64,000 nt of DNA. It comes from Microvelia longipes (taxonomy: Eukaryota > Arthropoda > Insecta > Hemiptera > Veliidae). The notes below the pieces were generated by a model. That model had not been told where the DNA came from, made no database searches, and worked only from the letters and a program-made list of their open reading frames with translations. Positions within the stretch are counted from its first letter, which is position 1. Each line of letters starts with the position of its first letter. The position numbers and the translations under genes were made by a program. This document shows, one piece after another, positions 1 to 11,660 of the stretch. The stretch lies in the NCBI GenBank assembly GCA_018340805.1, contig JACMZG010001913.1, positions 21,666,014 to 21,730,013 on the forward strand. Reading direction: 5' to 3'.

Positions 1-300
1 CGTAACATTTTCTTATATTTTTATCTACGCTTTTTTAACATTTTCTACTTCTTTTAAACCCTTTTTTACATTTTTACCCACGCCTTCTTAACACTTTTTT
101 ATATATATTTACCCACGCCTTATAACCCTTTATATATATTTTTACCCACGCCTTCTTAACACTTTTTTATATATTTTTACCCACGCCTTATAACCCATTT
201 TTATATATTTTTACCCACGCCTTCTTAACACTTTATATATTCTTACCCACGCATTCTTAACCCTTTTTATATATTTTTACCCCTGCTTTCTTCTACAATT
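1..300. repeat. AT-rich minisatellite, ~37-40 bp unit
   Basis: About eight imperfect copies of a unit built around TTTTTACCCACGCCTTCTTA separated by TATATA tracts of varying length. Alternate copies end CTTATAACCC instead of CTTCTTAACAC, suggesting a two-variant higher-order unit. The array is cut by the window start, so its true length is unknown. Confidence 0.8.
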
Positions 301-323
301 ATATTTGTTTATTATATTGTATT

Positions 324-580
324 TTATTCAGTAGGGCCTCTTACTTTAGCACTAGCGAATGCTTCTATGACTTTAGTTAGGTCTAATTGTCTAATCTAAA
401 AGGTGTTTCCGACTCTATTGAAATAATTGACAACCCTGACAACCTCTTTAGGCTCATTTTGATTCTTAAGTAGCTTTTTATTAGTTTAAGTTTTGAAAAA
501 CTTCTTCTACAACTTGCTACCGAGACTGGAATGGTCTATAATATTCGGTAAGCCGTAGTAACGTTTGGAATTACATCCGA
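324..580 (-). pseudogene. hAT transposase C-terminal dimerisation domain, decayed
   Basis: Read on the minus strand, about 80 codons match the C-terminal dimerisation region of hAT-family transposases (the ZMYM1/TTF-zinc-finger-like group). Recognisable stretches are DVIPNVTTAYRIL, then TIPVSVASC, RRSFSKLKLIKSYLR, LKRLSGLSIISIE, and after a frameshift LTKVIEAFASAKVRG. The order and spacing are those of the family. It is broken by a TAG just before the TIPVSVAS stretch and by a +1 shift after RLDN. The DDE catalytic part is absent. With an hAT-type terminus at 945-997 in the matching orientation, this is probably the 3' part of an internally deleted hAT element about 1 kb long. Confidence 0.8.
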
Positions 581-944
581 TAATTAATTCTTAATTATAA
601 CGTTTTATAGATCAAATAAAGAGTTAAAAGCTGTTGGTTTTCTTTAAAGTAGGTATCAAATTGTTAAGCGACAGAAGCTAACTAACAACTTGTTGTTAAC
701 GATGTCACCCTAACTATATACCTACACACACATCGTCAAGTTAGTATCATAGTATCTGACTGATATTCTCCTACTATCCCATAATACTCAACCCAACTAT
801 TGCAATTTAGATTACATTCTACTTTTAATCAATTTTGGGTTTTCATTACATTGTGACGTATAAACAAAAACGTAAGAAATCTTAGTATTAAAAAAATAAA
901 TAAAAACATATATTGAAGTGTTTTGATGCCCTCGGCCAAATCTG

Positions 945-997
945 GGGGGGGGAGGCAATGCCGTCCCTGCCCCCCCCCCCCGCTATCTACGCCACTG
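945..997 (-). mobile_element. hAT-like terminal sequence
   Basis: On the minus strand the sequence starts CAGTGGCGTAGATAGC followed by a run of twelve G, then CAGGGACGGCATTGCC. CAGNGGCGTAGC...GGGG is a frequent terminal motif of hAT transposons. It faces the hAT transposase remnant at 324-580. The matching far terminus and an 8-bp target duplication were not located. Confidence 0.6.
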
Positions 998-1001
998 CTT
1001 T

Positions 1002-3300
1002 TTCTATATACCTCCGGTATAAATAAGAAAAATGCAAAGTAAAGTCTAAGTGGGCGTTGTATTTTTTTTAAAAATTCACTTTGTTATTGATTGACACGAC
1101 TCATTTAAAGAAGTTAAGATTTTAAAAGTTTAAGCACAAAAGAATATTAAATGAAATGAACAAATCATTAAGTTAGGAAACAAAATAACTAAACCAAATA
1201 CACTTTTCAGATTATCATAACAGGTTTAAATCGTCAGAAATAAGTAGATGGTATTTTAAACTTATTATATAATTCACAAAGAAATGTTTGAGATGTTAAT
1301 TTAAGTGTACTATATTTTTAAAGGTTTTAATTACCTTATTATTTATTGACATAAATAGTAATTAAAACCCAATTTGAAAATCTTTGTTTAGATAAAAATA
1401 ACAAAAAAAATATTGTAATATTACATCTTATTTACATTTTACTTTGAGCTAAGACTCCCAGTTGGTAAAAATGAAATTAAATTGAGAATAAACAAAATAT
1501 TTACCTACACTTTTTCGCCAAAAGAAATTTTTCTTTTGAAAAGATATGACAAAGGAGATAAGGGGAATAAAACCTTTTCTTATCTGAAAAATAAGGGGAG
1601 ATACTGGGAAAGTGAAATGATAAAAAGGTTGAAAAATATGAGAATGAATACAAAAGAATCAAAATGAGGAGGCAACAAATGTAAGTAAAATCGCAGGTAA
1701 CAATGCTTTTGGGAATAAAGAAGAGATCTAGGTCAAAAGAATATATTAAATGATAATAATTGCAATAAAAATTTACATTTATGGAAAAAATGTTATTTAT
1801 CCTCCTAAATTTCATCCCCCTCTCCCCTAGGAATTGTAAGTAGTAGCACATCGCATACACAGACAAAACTCAGTTTAACAGCAATCAGCAACTTCCGTTT
1901 TAAGTCGCAATCTACTATTTTTATTTTAAGTATCAGCAATCTGCTATTTCCATCTTAAGTTGAAGCATCTGCTACTTTCATCTTAAGTAGAAGCAATCTG
2001 CTATTCCCATCTTAGAGGTGTTTGGCCTTAGGCTTTTACACAGTTCACATCACTCTCTTATTTATGTAATTTTGATTAGTTTTAATTATTATAATTCAGT
2101 CAATTTGGTGTGGTAATTTTTTAAATACTAGTCTTAATAAATAGAGCATTGGATTTTTTTAAAAAAGGAATTAAGTATGTTGAATAATTTGATATTTCAT
2201 AGTCGCATTTTTGTGTAGTATTCAGAGTGATAAACTTTTTAAATTATCTTTTGTTTCTACTTTTATTTCATATTTGCATAATTACCCAGATCTAGTCACT
2301 GTTGTTGGACCTTGAAATTTCCCTACTCTAGGGCATTTAACTTCTTAAAATATTTAATTTTATCACATTCCAACAGATTGCACCTCTAGTATCATTTACT
2401 CTCCATCTTAAATATTTCAAAACAGTAATGAAGATGAAGTTAGAGATAGTTCTAGATGCTAAGTTTGCTACACTTGCTTCAAAAAAGACATGACGTCATT
2501 AACAGACAACATCGATTATCTAATAAAAAAATACAAAGTGTTAAATATTGAGGTTAATTTTTTGATATTATCGAACAGCACTCTTAGAAAAATAATATTC
2601 CGTTTCATTAAATCAAAATGAACGAAGGAGGAGATTATGAAGGTGCAATCACAAAGTGTTGCAAGGATGAACCAAAGATTAAAGTTCAACTTAAGGTAAG
2701 CAACGCATATGCAATCAAATGAAATAATGGTTCCCCAGTCATAATCAAGGCACATTTCTCAAAAAAAGGGAGAAATTAAAAACCATTATTAGTAATTGTA
2801 AAGCATTAAAAAGAGATGTGTATCACATTTATCAAATGTACCAGGTGTATCAAGACTATATTCTTGCTAAACGAAGACATTTTTTCATTCAGAAAAGTAG
2901 CTTGTAAATCTAAATAAGAAGTTTCAGTTAAAATTTCTTATGACAGTATAAATGTAAAAAATATAAGATTTGATTTGGATGAAAACATGAAATTGTTATA
3001 TGTCAACCGATGTGGAGTCAATTAACTTCTTAAACTTACTGGGATTGACTGGAATTCATTAAAATTTTAAAATAACTAATGGGTTTATATTTATAAGCTT
3101 AAGTCCCGTACTACTATGCATTTCTTTTCTTAGTTTCAATTTTTTTTCAATTATTGAAAAAGTTAGCTATTTCTATATTCACACTCATGACATATGATTA
3201 TTTCATTTTAAACATTTTAAATTTTGTACTGGAATAGGACTAGCAGTATTTTTTTATTCAAGATCACAAACCTTATTCTAATATAAATTTGTATATATCT
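1002..3300. other. AT-rich region without recognisable gene
   Basis: Low-complexity AT-rich sequence. The direct repeat (t)agcaatctgctat(t/c)ccatcttaag recurs about three times near 1905-2015. Short open frames here have no recognisable domains or start context. No splice-bounded exon was recognised. Confidence 0.5.
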
Positions 3301-3304
3301 TTTA

Positions 3305-3370
3305 ATACTACCGAGTTTTGCAAAACATGAATAGTTGACACAATGTAATTGTGCGAGAGATAATTGTCTG
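3305..3370 (+). repeat. Fragment of fold-back family seen at 33455-33780
   Basis: Carries CTACCGAGTTTTGCAAAACA and ATGAATAGTTGACACAAT as found at 32560-32600 and 33460-33500. One end of the family only. Confidence 0.6.
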
Positions 3371-3494
3371 TCGTACATTTATATTGCATTGCACATTTAT
3401 CTGTGCATTTTAGATTTCATTATAATTTTGTTTTTTTTTTGTCCAAAGAAAACAAAAAAAGTAGATCCAGAGCCTTTTAATTTATTTTAAAATG

Positions 3495-3595
3495 TGAACT
3501 TAAAACCTGAAACGGATAATTCCGAGAACATCCCGGTTTCAATTTTTTAAGCAAACACAATACTTTTCCTATATACCAACGTTATAAATGAGAAA
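3495..3595 (-). repeat. R1 family fragment (5' end)
   Basis: Reverse complement of the R1 start: TTTATAACGTTGGTATATAG, then GAAAAGTATTGTGTTTGC, then the CCGGGATG and TTATCCG blocks. R1 is described at 44703-45505. Confidence 0.65.
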
Positions 3596-4707
3596 TAGTA
3601 ATAAATTAACATTTAAACGAGATGTTCACTCAAATGCTGAATGTTTCTTGGCTATAGAGTGAAAATAGTGATTGTGTTCTGGTTTTTGTCGATGTAATGC
3701 ATATGGCTACAATAGTTATATGAGCAATGAGCAATGACATGCAGTCAATTGGGAACTAAAAAGGAAAAAGAATATAACAAGACAATCGAATTTCCTTACC
3801 TCCATGATTAGAATAATATATTATGGAATAATACCCTCTAAAAAAAACAAGAGAAATATAATTTATCGCTGTGGAAAATAAAATGCTCAACAAAATCCAC
3901 TTTAACATTATTTTAAAAGGTTTTAAGTACTTAGTATTGTAAACCTTACATAAGTAAAGTAAGATGTAGTAGATAAGAGCTTTTGTTTGAGAAAAACTTA
4001 AGCTTTATTATGGAACTTTGACTGAGAAACATGAGAAATTTTGTTTAAAAGTTAAAGGAAACTTCAACTACTTGAAATATCACAATTCAATATAATATTT
4101 TATATGTCAATCGATAAAAACATTTTTTTAAACATTTATACTCATGATTGACTGAAAAAAACAATTAAATTTATTATTTATTAAAGTTTAAAAAAATATA
4201 AATAAATAAATTTTTTAAACTATACTGTGTCCATCAAATATGGTTACTGAACAGGTGTATACGATTGGCACAGAAGTGGCTCCTCTTACATTAAGGAAAA
4301 TTTGAAGGTAAAAGTAGTGAACAATGAAACAAAGTCATACCCTCACACAGTTCAACTTTCTAAACTTTTCTTTCTTATTAAATTACTGACAGTTACAGGT
4401 GTTTTCCGATTTGATTTTCTCGAATATTTTACGAAATAATCAGGTATAGGGTACCTCTGTATTTTTCCTCTTAACTTTAACACCGCTCGTTTTAAGAATG
4501 ATATAATTACTCAAATCTTAAGATGACATTACTTCGGCCTTGCTATGCTCGAAGAAAACCAAGCAACCTCAGAATTATAAGAAACCAAATTCTAGTGTGT
4601 TATAGCTTTAGTATAGCCAGTTCAGTTAAGTTTAGAAAAGCAATATAGTGGCATTGGCATTCAAATAAGTAATACAGCTGATAATATATTTACACTCTGT
4701 TCAGAAA

Positions 4708-4709
<2 letters not shown>

Positions 4710-4763
<54 letters not shown>
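4710..4763. repeat. (AT)n microsatellite
   Basis: Uninterrupted AT dinucleotides for about 53 bases, one of about a dozen long AT tracts in the window. Confidence 0.95.
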
Positions 4764-4764
<1 letters not shown>

Positions 4765-4992
4765 CCTACAGTAGGTGAAGATAATTAAAATGTAGACGAG
4801 TTTTCAAAATTAGCCCAAGCCGCAGCATGAAATGGATGTTGCAGCACAAGCCGAAATTGATATTTAAATAATTTTCTAATTTCCTAATTCCAAGGATAGT
4901 GGATAGATTATCCAGGATATCATGAGTATAAAAGGAATAAATAATAGGATCTTCGGTACTACCTTGTGAGACTCCAGCTTGCACACAGTTGT

Positions 4993-5273
4993 TTGGTGGC
5001 AAATAGAATTGCCCCCAGAGGTGGAGCCAATTTAGGTATTATTATTATTATTGATGATTGGGGTTTGAGTCGAGGATAGACCCTATTTGCACTGCGACTG
5101 GAAGTCTAGTTTGGTGGCAAATAAAATTGCCCCCAGAGGTAGAGCCAATTTAGGTATTATTATTATTATTATTGATGATTGGGGTTTGAGTCGAGGATAG
5201 ACCCTAATTGCACTGCGACTGGAAGTCTAGTTGTGGCAATAGAATGCCCAGAGGTGGAGCCAATTCAGGTATT
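4993..5273. repeat. Tandem repeat, ~118-bp unit, 2.3 copies
   Basis: Units start with TTGGTGGCAAATAGAATTGC at 4993, 5111 and (as TTGTGGCAATAGAATGCC) 5231. Each unit holds an internal (ATT)n run and the segment GGGTTTGAGTCGAGGATAGA. The third unit stops early. The array sits directly inside the right end of a small TIR element (5274-5325), so it may be an expansion within that element. Confidence 0.9.
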
Positions 5274-5325
5274 AACTTGCATGTTTCCTTTGCTGCCTAA
5301 TAGCACATACTATTTTGTCTTCATG
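5274..5325 (+). mobile_element. End of the small TIR element seen at 20155-20403 and 34682-34945
   Basis: The sequence TGCATGTTTCCTTTGCTGCC then TAATAGCACATACTATTTT matches the terminal inverted repeat of the ~250-bp element beside the Crypton derivatives. The left end would lie to the left of the tandem array and was not found clearly. Confidence 0.6.
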
Positions 5326-6160
5326 ATGCCTATATAGTGTTATCCTAAAATTATATAAACAATTATTATTTTTACCTATTATCCCAATACCTTCAATAAA
5401 TATTTAACTTGCAATATCTTTTATGTATATTAATAAATGTATTTGAAAATGTATTCATTTATTTGATATTTTTGATATTATGTATTATTTATTCATGTAT
5501 ATTAAGGAAAGTTAGTAAGTCCTCTTCAATCCAACCTAAAAGGTAATATCACAGAACCCATTTTATCATTCATGTATCCTGTTATGTATTATGAATACAT
5601 TTTTATAACATCCGCCTATATTTAAGAGACATATCTTATCTTATTTTATCGACAAACATTAAAAAAGTAACCGTAAAATATTTATGTATTCATTCATGTA
5701 TTCATATAAAAAAATAAAAATACCACATATAAATAAAAACTAGTTAGGGAAAGCTTAAAGAAACATGTAAAGAGAATTTTCTGATATCATCTCTGGCGTC
5801 TACTCTCTCTATTTTTCTTCCATTCCCCCTATAATATATTCCCCATGTTTATTTTTATCTCATATATACATAAATAAAACACAATAATATTTTAATGATA
5901 AAAGAAAAGGGCTAATACATATGAAGGACCAGGGGAAAACAATGATAGTCTATTTACAAAATAATCTGCCAGGCATGGCGTAACGCTTCTACGCTTATTT
6001 TATTTCTATATTACATACCTCATGAAAATGTAAAAATTATAATGGTACATCTATGCTTTACAAAATACACTCTTATTTCTGAATTATGTCCAAAGCAACA
6101 AATAATTTTACAATTATTTAAGTAATGCTCTATTAAATACCATATCATCTCTAAAACCTT
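5326..6160. other. AT-rich region, no gene seen
   Basis: Many repeats of ATTCATGTAT/ATTTATGTAT around 5400-5710. No recognisable coding or structural element. Confidence 0.5.
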
Positions 6161-6164
6161 AGAA

Positions 6165-6690
6165 GAAACCTTAGAACTGATACATCAAAGAGCCGGATAT
6201 ACTCCAGGTCAGTGGTTCTTAAAGTGGGGGTAACAAGCAATTTTAGGGCTTGCGAAATGCATGAAAAGAATTTAAAATAATATTAAAAATTCATACTCAT
6301 ATATTATTTAAAATTAAATTAGTTAGTGTAATAGGTACATAACTACTTTTTCTTATTGATAAAAGTGCAAAAGGGCTATAAAAGAAATTTGATTCATCCA
6401 AGAGTTAATATACTCTAGATCTCGGTGGTTGAGAGTTAAAGTTGAAAAACAAGTGCTTTGAAAGACATTTGATACATCTAAGAGTTAAATATACTTTAGG
6501 TCTAAGTAGTTTAGAATTGAAGTTTAAAAATAAGTGCTATATAAGATTTGTGATACATTCTAAAGCCAAAGATATTCCAGGTCATATGGAATGGCAGATG
6601 AAAAACAAGTGCTTTGAAAGACATCTTCAACATATAAGAGCCGGAGTTACTCTAGATGGTTATGAATTTTTTGGGCTGTTACGGTTTAAG
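6165..6690. repeat. Diverged ~90-bp repeats with an hAT-like terminus
   Basis: The phrase AGACATTTGATACATCTAAG followed by agagttaaatatact...ggtc recurs at about 6180, 6390, 6460, 6545 and 6620 with heavy divergence. CAGTGGTTCTTAAAGTGGGG at 6210 is a typical terminal sequence of hAT (Charlie/Tip100-like) elements. The long open frame across 6442-6693 is a by-product of the repeat (its peptide repeats KNKCFERHL) and is not called as a gene. Confidence 0.55.
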
Positions 6691-6731
6691 TAAGAGTTTA
6701 TAGAATTTAAAAAAATCGCTCGTTTTGATGC

Positions 6732-6772
6732 TATATATATATATATTATAATATATATTATATATATTAATA

Positions 6773-6822
<50 letters not shown>

Positions 6823-6944
6823 ATATATATATATTATACTATATATATATTATTATATATATATATATATATATATAATATATTATATGTGTGTGTTGTG
6901 TGTGTGTGTGTGTGTGTGTGTGTTTTGCGTGTGTGCGTGTGTGT
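6732..6944. repeat. Compound (AT)n-(GT)n microsatellite
   Basis: About 150 bases of AT with TTA interruptions passing into a GT-rich run from 6885. One of two compound arrays, the other being at 24402-24471. Confidence 0.9.
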
Positions 6945-7266
6945 TATTTAGAAATTAATGTGATTTAACTACATAGAACTGCTGCTGATTACGCAATTAA
7001 TAAAACTTGGGACATATTTAACTCTTGAATGGGAAATACATCCCCACGTTCTGCATTTATTCAATAAATTTTACGTTATACAATATGATTTAATTAGCTA
7101 TTGTATACTACAAGCTAATTATTACTAACTAGCTAAATATATACCAACTTTATGAGTTAATAGGCTGTTATTTTATGCAATATCTAGTTACTTTATGATG
7201 GATTTCATGACTCAACAATGTTATAACAATTGTATAGCGAATAATATTGTCAAGAAGCAGAGAATA

Positions 7267-8003
7267 GCTTAGGTATATAGGAAAAGCATTGTGTTTGCAA
7301 AAAAAACATAACCCGGATGACACCAAAATTAACCGTTTCAGGTGTTTTAAGGCCTCCTAAATGGTTTTTACATAGTTATCCGATTGTATGAGTATGTGTT
7401 GTCATCGTTGCTACCAATGTATTTTTGCTAGAGAGTTGAAACTTGGTACAAAAACCAGTCTATAGGTGTAGTGGTGCTATTCGAAAAGTATTTTTTAATG
7501 TTGTCATTAACCCGCAAGAATGAATAAGCAAAATTTTGAAAAGCCATAAAACGCGGTAAAAAGTTGTTATCGATTAAGATTTGTATCAGCCTCAATTTGC
7601 ATGTAGCCTCGTAATCAATATTAGTTAAATTTTTATTGAATGACTTATGTGCTAAAGGAATTGTAAAAAACGGAAAATAATTTAATTGAGTTGAAATTCG
7701 GAACAAGAGTAAACCTTTACGTAATAAATAAGTACAATAAGTTTTATTTTAATATGAACAGTATATCCATGATTTTTGTTCGCTCATAAAAGTTAAGCAG
7801 TATCGAGAGCAGTTGTTACTTGAGTGGGTGACCACTGAGAATTATTCGAATGTATTTACTATCTAAAGACAATCAAAGTGAGTCTGAAATCAAGTTGCAG
7901 TATAAATTTAACGAATTAAGGACGAGCGAAGCTAGTTAGAAATAGGAGGATGAGCGTAGCAAATCCGATGTGATAAGAAAAATTTCCGAGGTATTCCGTA
8001 TCC
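7267..8003 (+). repeat. R1 family copy, + orientation
   Basis: Starts at AGGTATATAGGAAAAGCATT and ends at TTCCGAGGTATTCCGTATCC. The internal GGACGAGCGAAGCGAGTCC hairpin block is degraded (gacgagcgaagctagtt). The open frame 7428-7706 on the minus strand is a shadow within this repeat. Confidence 0.75.
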
Positions 8004-8500
8004 AATTTTTTCATGAAAAAAATTTATATACATATTTATTATTAAGTCTAATAAAAGATATATTTTTTTTTAAATGACAATATTTAAAAGCAAGTTTGAT
8101 TAATTCAAAATGTTCAATAGAGTGTTCCTAGGTATTGTTAAAAATGAGTTACGCTTGATTTAGCCTTCGGTCGCAATCATTTATACTCTATTTTGTTTTA
8201 AGCTATTTACTGAGAGGAGATAAACAAAGAGTATTTGTAATTGATATTCTATTTAAATTTTTAAAAGGGATTATTTACCCATGACTGCTTTCATTTTGGT
8301 AAAATTAATCATTTTTACCTGAAAATCTATATCATTTTTAATTTTGGATTGACTGTAATTTACTTAAAATTACGAGGAATGATTTGTAGTATTTTCATTA
8401 ACTTAATAAATGTTATTAATATTGACACTAATTTAACATAAATTATAAGTAATTACCTACAAAACATTACGAACGAAACATTATATTTTAAGGAATATTA
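8004..8500. other. AT-rich spacer
   Basis: No feature recognised. Confidence 0.4.
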
Positions 8501-8559
8501 TTTATTTGTACTTCTATGCCTAATTACCTATATAAATATATTTAACAGGCAAGGAATTG

Positions 8560-8850
8560 TTTTAAATTAACTGTAGTTCAAGCTTTAGAGTATATTAAAG
8601 AATCGATACATAATGATTTGTTATTTTTACAGATAATCAAAGTCTAGTTTCCGCTGTTTAAAATAAATCTTTCTCATCTCTTCACAACTATTTACTACGT
8701 CAAATAATTAATTTATTCTACACTAACTCATCAAAGAATAAAAATATTGTCTTGGTTTGGCTTAAAAGCCACGCGGGTATCACGCCTAATGAAATTGTAG
8801 ACAACAAAGCTAAGGAAAGCTGTGACGACGATGAGTCTGCAATTATCTAT
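8560..8850 (+). pseudogene. LINE RNase H domain fragment
   Basis: Translation gives VQALEYIKESI, then FTDNQSLVSAV, a stop, NKSFSSLHNYLL, then VLVWLKSHAGITPNEIVDNK. This matches the cellular-type RNase H domain carried by some non-LTR retrotransposons (I, R1 and LOA-type clades). DNQS carries one catalytic Asp, and KSHAGI.PNE..D carries the terminal His/Asp motif. At least one stop and one frameshift lie in it. No reverse transcriptase is recognisable upstream. Its reading frame runs on into a Penelope-like terminus, indicating a junction between two element remnants near 8850. Confidence 0.7.
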
Positions 8851-8854
8851 GGCA

Positions 8855-8940
8855 AGAGATTTAGGTCTTCTTGTGGTGACAGCGTTAATGCAGATGAAGA
8901 ATCCTACGTTTCGCTTCCACTGTGGGAGGCATCTTCAGGG
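8855..8940 (-). mobile_element. Penelope-like terminal repeat fragment with hammerhead-like core
   Basis: On the minus strand: CTGAAGATGCCTCCCACAGT, GGAAGCGAAACGTAGG, then ATTCTTCATCTGCATTAACG. The same block occurs at 39425-39545 and, next to a Penelope GIY-YIG fragment, at 53820-53930. CTGAAGA plus a stem followed by GAAA at 8909-8938 fits the conserved hammerhead ribozyme core, but cleavage-site pairing was not verified. Confidence 0.55.
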
Positions 8941-9419
8941 ATATAGGACATTATGGATAGAAACACAATGCCCTACAAAACTGAACTGAGTTCAGCGTCA
9001 AGCGAAACGTCGGATTTTCTCCCCCGTTGGGCTGAACTGGGCTGGACAGAGCAGTTAGTGTAACGAGTATCTGGTGAGACTAGAGGAACTAGTGAGATTG
9101 GTAAAAGCTAGTAACTGGTAGGCTAGGACTAATGAGATCAGAGTAGTTTGAAGGACTAGAGAAAATGTACTAGACAAACTATGAACCTAGTCACAGGTGC
9201 AGTCTCATAAAGAAGAGGGTGAAATTACCGATTCCCTAGTTATAGGAGTGTACTTAAACTCTAAGGGTTCTTTGTAGATTGGAACTCGGGAGAGTACAAA
9301 CGTTTAAATGACCCTACGACTTCAAGCGTAAAAAATATCGACTATCATTTGAGTATATTCACTTTACAATAATCAAACTTTGACGGCCCACTTTTAAGCT
9401 TCAGTTCTAGAAAATACCA

Positions 9420-9520
9420 TTTCGAAATATTTACTGATAGGATAGACTCGAACCTACCTCCCATGGCGAAAGGTAGGTCTGGATTCGATCCTCGGACCAA
9501 AATCCGTCTCAGAGGATCAC
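9420..9520 (-). repeat. tRNA-like / SINE-like segment
   Basis: The minus strand holds GGTTCGAGTC and, 35 bases away, GAGGATCGAATCC, both resembling the RNA polymerase III B box. No A box or cloverleaf could be drawn, so a functional tRNA gene is not claimed. GGTCCGAGG(A/T)TCGA is shared with the segment at 28995-29060. Confidence 0.35.
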
Positions 9521-9543
9521 CATCACAAAAAATACGTTTGCAA

Positions 9544-9562
9544 AACTTATATAATATATATT

Positions 9563-9631
<69 letters not shown>

Positions 9632-9632
9632 T
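9544..9632. repeat. (AT)n microsatellite
   Basis: About 85 bases of AT with ATAAT interruptions, bordering the copia fragment's flank. Confidence 0.95.
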
Positions 9633-9635
9633 AGT

Positions 9636-9798
9636 TAGGAGAGACTACCCCGGATTTCATATTACAGAACATAACTTTGTATATATTAACTTAATACATT
9701 TAACATAAAACTATTAATAAATATCTTGCTTGATGTCTTCAAGTAGACTGACTACAATTGACACTGAGTGACATAACAACACTCCCCCTCACGAAGTG
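9636..9798 (-). mobile_element. copia 3' polypurine tract and partial LTR
   Basis: On the minus strand the RNase H stop (TGA) is followed at once by GGGGGAGT, a polypurine tract, then TGTTATGTCACTCAGTGTCA, as expected for an LTR start. The LTR is cut off by the AT microsatellite near 9635. The PPT and the residues before it (APNSDTS) are identical to those at 13236-13279, but this LTR start differs from the one there. Confidence 0.55.
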
Positions 9799-10815
9799 TC
9801 GCTATTGGGTGCTTTCAGTCCTATCTTGTCTAGTAGGTATTTGTGTGTTGGTGAGCTGAGTCCCTTTGTGAGAATGTCAGCTTCCATTTCTTGAGTTTTC
9901 AAATATGATACTTTAACTTGTCCTCTCTGACCAGCGTCTCTTATAAAGTGTTCTTTGATAGCTATATGTTTAGTCTTTGAGCTTACAATCGGAAGTTTTG
10001 ATAGACTTTGCGCAGCTTGGTTGTCATTAAAGATTTCAATGGTTTCATGTGGTATTCCGATATCATTTATAAGCTGATTTAAATGTATGCCTTCTTTCGC
10101 TGCTTCTGTAAGTGCTACATATTCAGCTTCATCTGTCGAAAGAGCAACGGTTTTGTTTCTTTGACTCCCAACTAACAAGTGCTCCTGCATATTTAAAACA
10201 TAAGCCAGAGTAAGATTTTTTATCTACACTACATTGGCCCCAATCTGCGTCCTCATATCCAATGATTGGTTTTCCAGATTGTTGGTAAACTAATTTGTAA
10301 TTTATTGTGCCTTTTAGGTAACGCAAAACCCTTTTGGCAGCTGAACAGTGTTCTTTGTTGTAGCAGGTATAAAACTGACTTAAGTAACTTACTGCGTGGG
10401 CGATATCTGGTCGCGTAGCTACCGATATGTACATGAGTTATGAGATTTTGATACGGATATTCTTCAGTCGATTTTTTCGCTTTAACTAAATTTTTCCTGC
10501 TTCAAGAGGTGTGGCTATATGATTACAATCGGACATATTGAATTTCTGAAATATTTCTTCTATATATTTTTGTTGTGATAGTGAAATTTTTCCATCTTTT
10601 AGTTCAAATTCTATTCCGAGACAATATTGAAGACTACCTAAATCCCTCATTTCAAAATTTTCTTCGAGTGATTGTTTTAATTTAACTAAGCTTTCTTTAT
10701 TCTTTGAAGCAACAATACTATCGTCCACATACACTGCTAGGAGTATGAGGTCTCCCCCCTTCTTAGCTGTGTATATGCAAGGATCTAATAGGAAGATTTA
10801 AATCCTAACAGTTTT
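9789..10815 (-). pseudogene. Ty1/copia reverse transcriptase (C-terminal part) and RNase H
   Basis: Minus-strand remnant of a copia-type pol. From the 5' side it shows KLKLLGFKSS, LDPCIYTAKKG, then LILLAVYVDDSIV with the RT catalytic YVDD, LGSLQYCLGIEFELKDGKIS, SVATRPDIAHAVSYLSQF, the connection region, and RNase H motifs DADWGQC, STDEAEYVAL, NDNQAAQSL and KTKHIAIKEHFIRD. It ends with a stop beside the polypurine tract. Frameshifts lie near 10800 (within SS/LDP), 10485 (after LEAGK), 10440 and 10155 (before VALSTDEAEY). The N-terminal half of RT, integrase, protease and gag are missing, since the segment stops abruptly at 10815 against an oppositely oriented gag. It cannot encode an active enzyme. 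Confidence 0.9.
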
Positions 10816-10821
10816 AATTTT

Positions 10822-11660
10822 ATGTCTAATTTGGTGAATTGTAAAATAGAGCCTTTAAAAAAGGACAACTATGATACTTGGCAAATACAGGCACAAGCCA
10901 TACTCATCAAGAATGGATTATGGGAGTATGCATCAAGTGAAATTAAAAAACCTAATACTGATAATGAGAAAAAACTAGCTCAATGGAATAAAAATGATTT
11001 GCATGCAAGAGCAGATCATAATGTTGATCATCATGTTGTCATCATGTTGTTGATTATAATGTTGATTATAGCACCCTCAGAACTCAAGCAAATTAAAAAT
11101 TGCAAGACATCAAAGGATGTTTGGGATACTTTAAAAAATATTTATCAAAGCAAAGTTCCTGCTAGAAAAGCATCACTCTTAAAGAAACTTAGCCTACATA
11201 AAATGAAAGAAGGGTCTAATGTAAAACAGCATTTAAATGAATTCATGGTTGCTGTAGATAAATTGGAAGAAATGGAAATCACAATAAATTCAGACCTGTT
11301 GAGTATAATGATGTTGTACAGTTTAAGTCCGTCAGTTGAAAAATTTCAGAGTCGCAATTGAATCGAGAGACAATTTACCGAAACCGGACGATTTAAAAAT
11401 AAAAATTTTAGAAGAAGCTGAATCTCGTAATAAAGACGATTAGGAGAATGAAACAACTGAAGATGAGTAAAAGATATAGAAATCACTACCAAGGACATCA
11501 ATCTACAACACACCAAGGTAAACAATATAAATACAAATGTAAAATTTGCTTAAAAACCAATCATAAAACTGAAAATTATTGGCATAATAAAAACAACGAA
11601 AAAAAGAAAGGAGATTCAACATTTAACATTTTTGAAGAATGCAAGTCATCGGACATGAGC
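10822..11660 (+). pseudogene. Ty1/copia gag (capsid and zinc knuckle), frameshifted
   Basis: Starts at an ATG with MSNLVNCKIEPLKKDNYDTW, the typical copia gag opening, and continues through KDVWDTLKNIYQSK and LLKKLSLHKMKEGSNVKQHL. A frameshift near 11345 moves the reading to FRVAIESRDNLPKPDDLKIK, after which stops occur near 11441 and 11470. A zinc knuckle follows at 11539-11585 as CKICLKTNHKTENYW. The last Cys of the CX2CX4HX4C motif is Tyr (TAT), so the knuckle is damaged. Residues about 69-88 are an oddity: a short (atgttgatt)n-like expansion at 11023-11076 inserts a hydrophobic run. The ATG lies immediately at the head-to-head junction, so no 5' LTR, primer binding site or leader precedes it. 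Confidence 0.9.
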
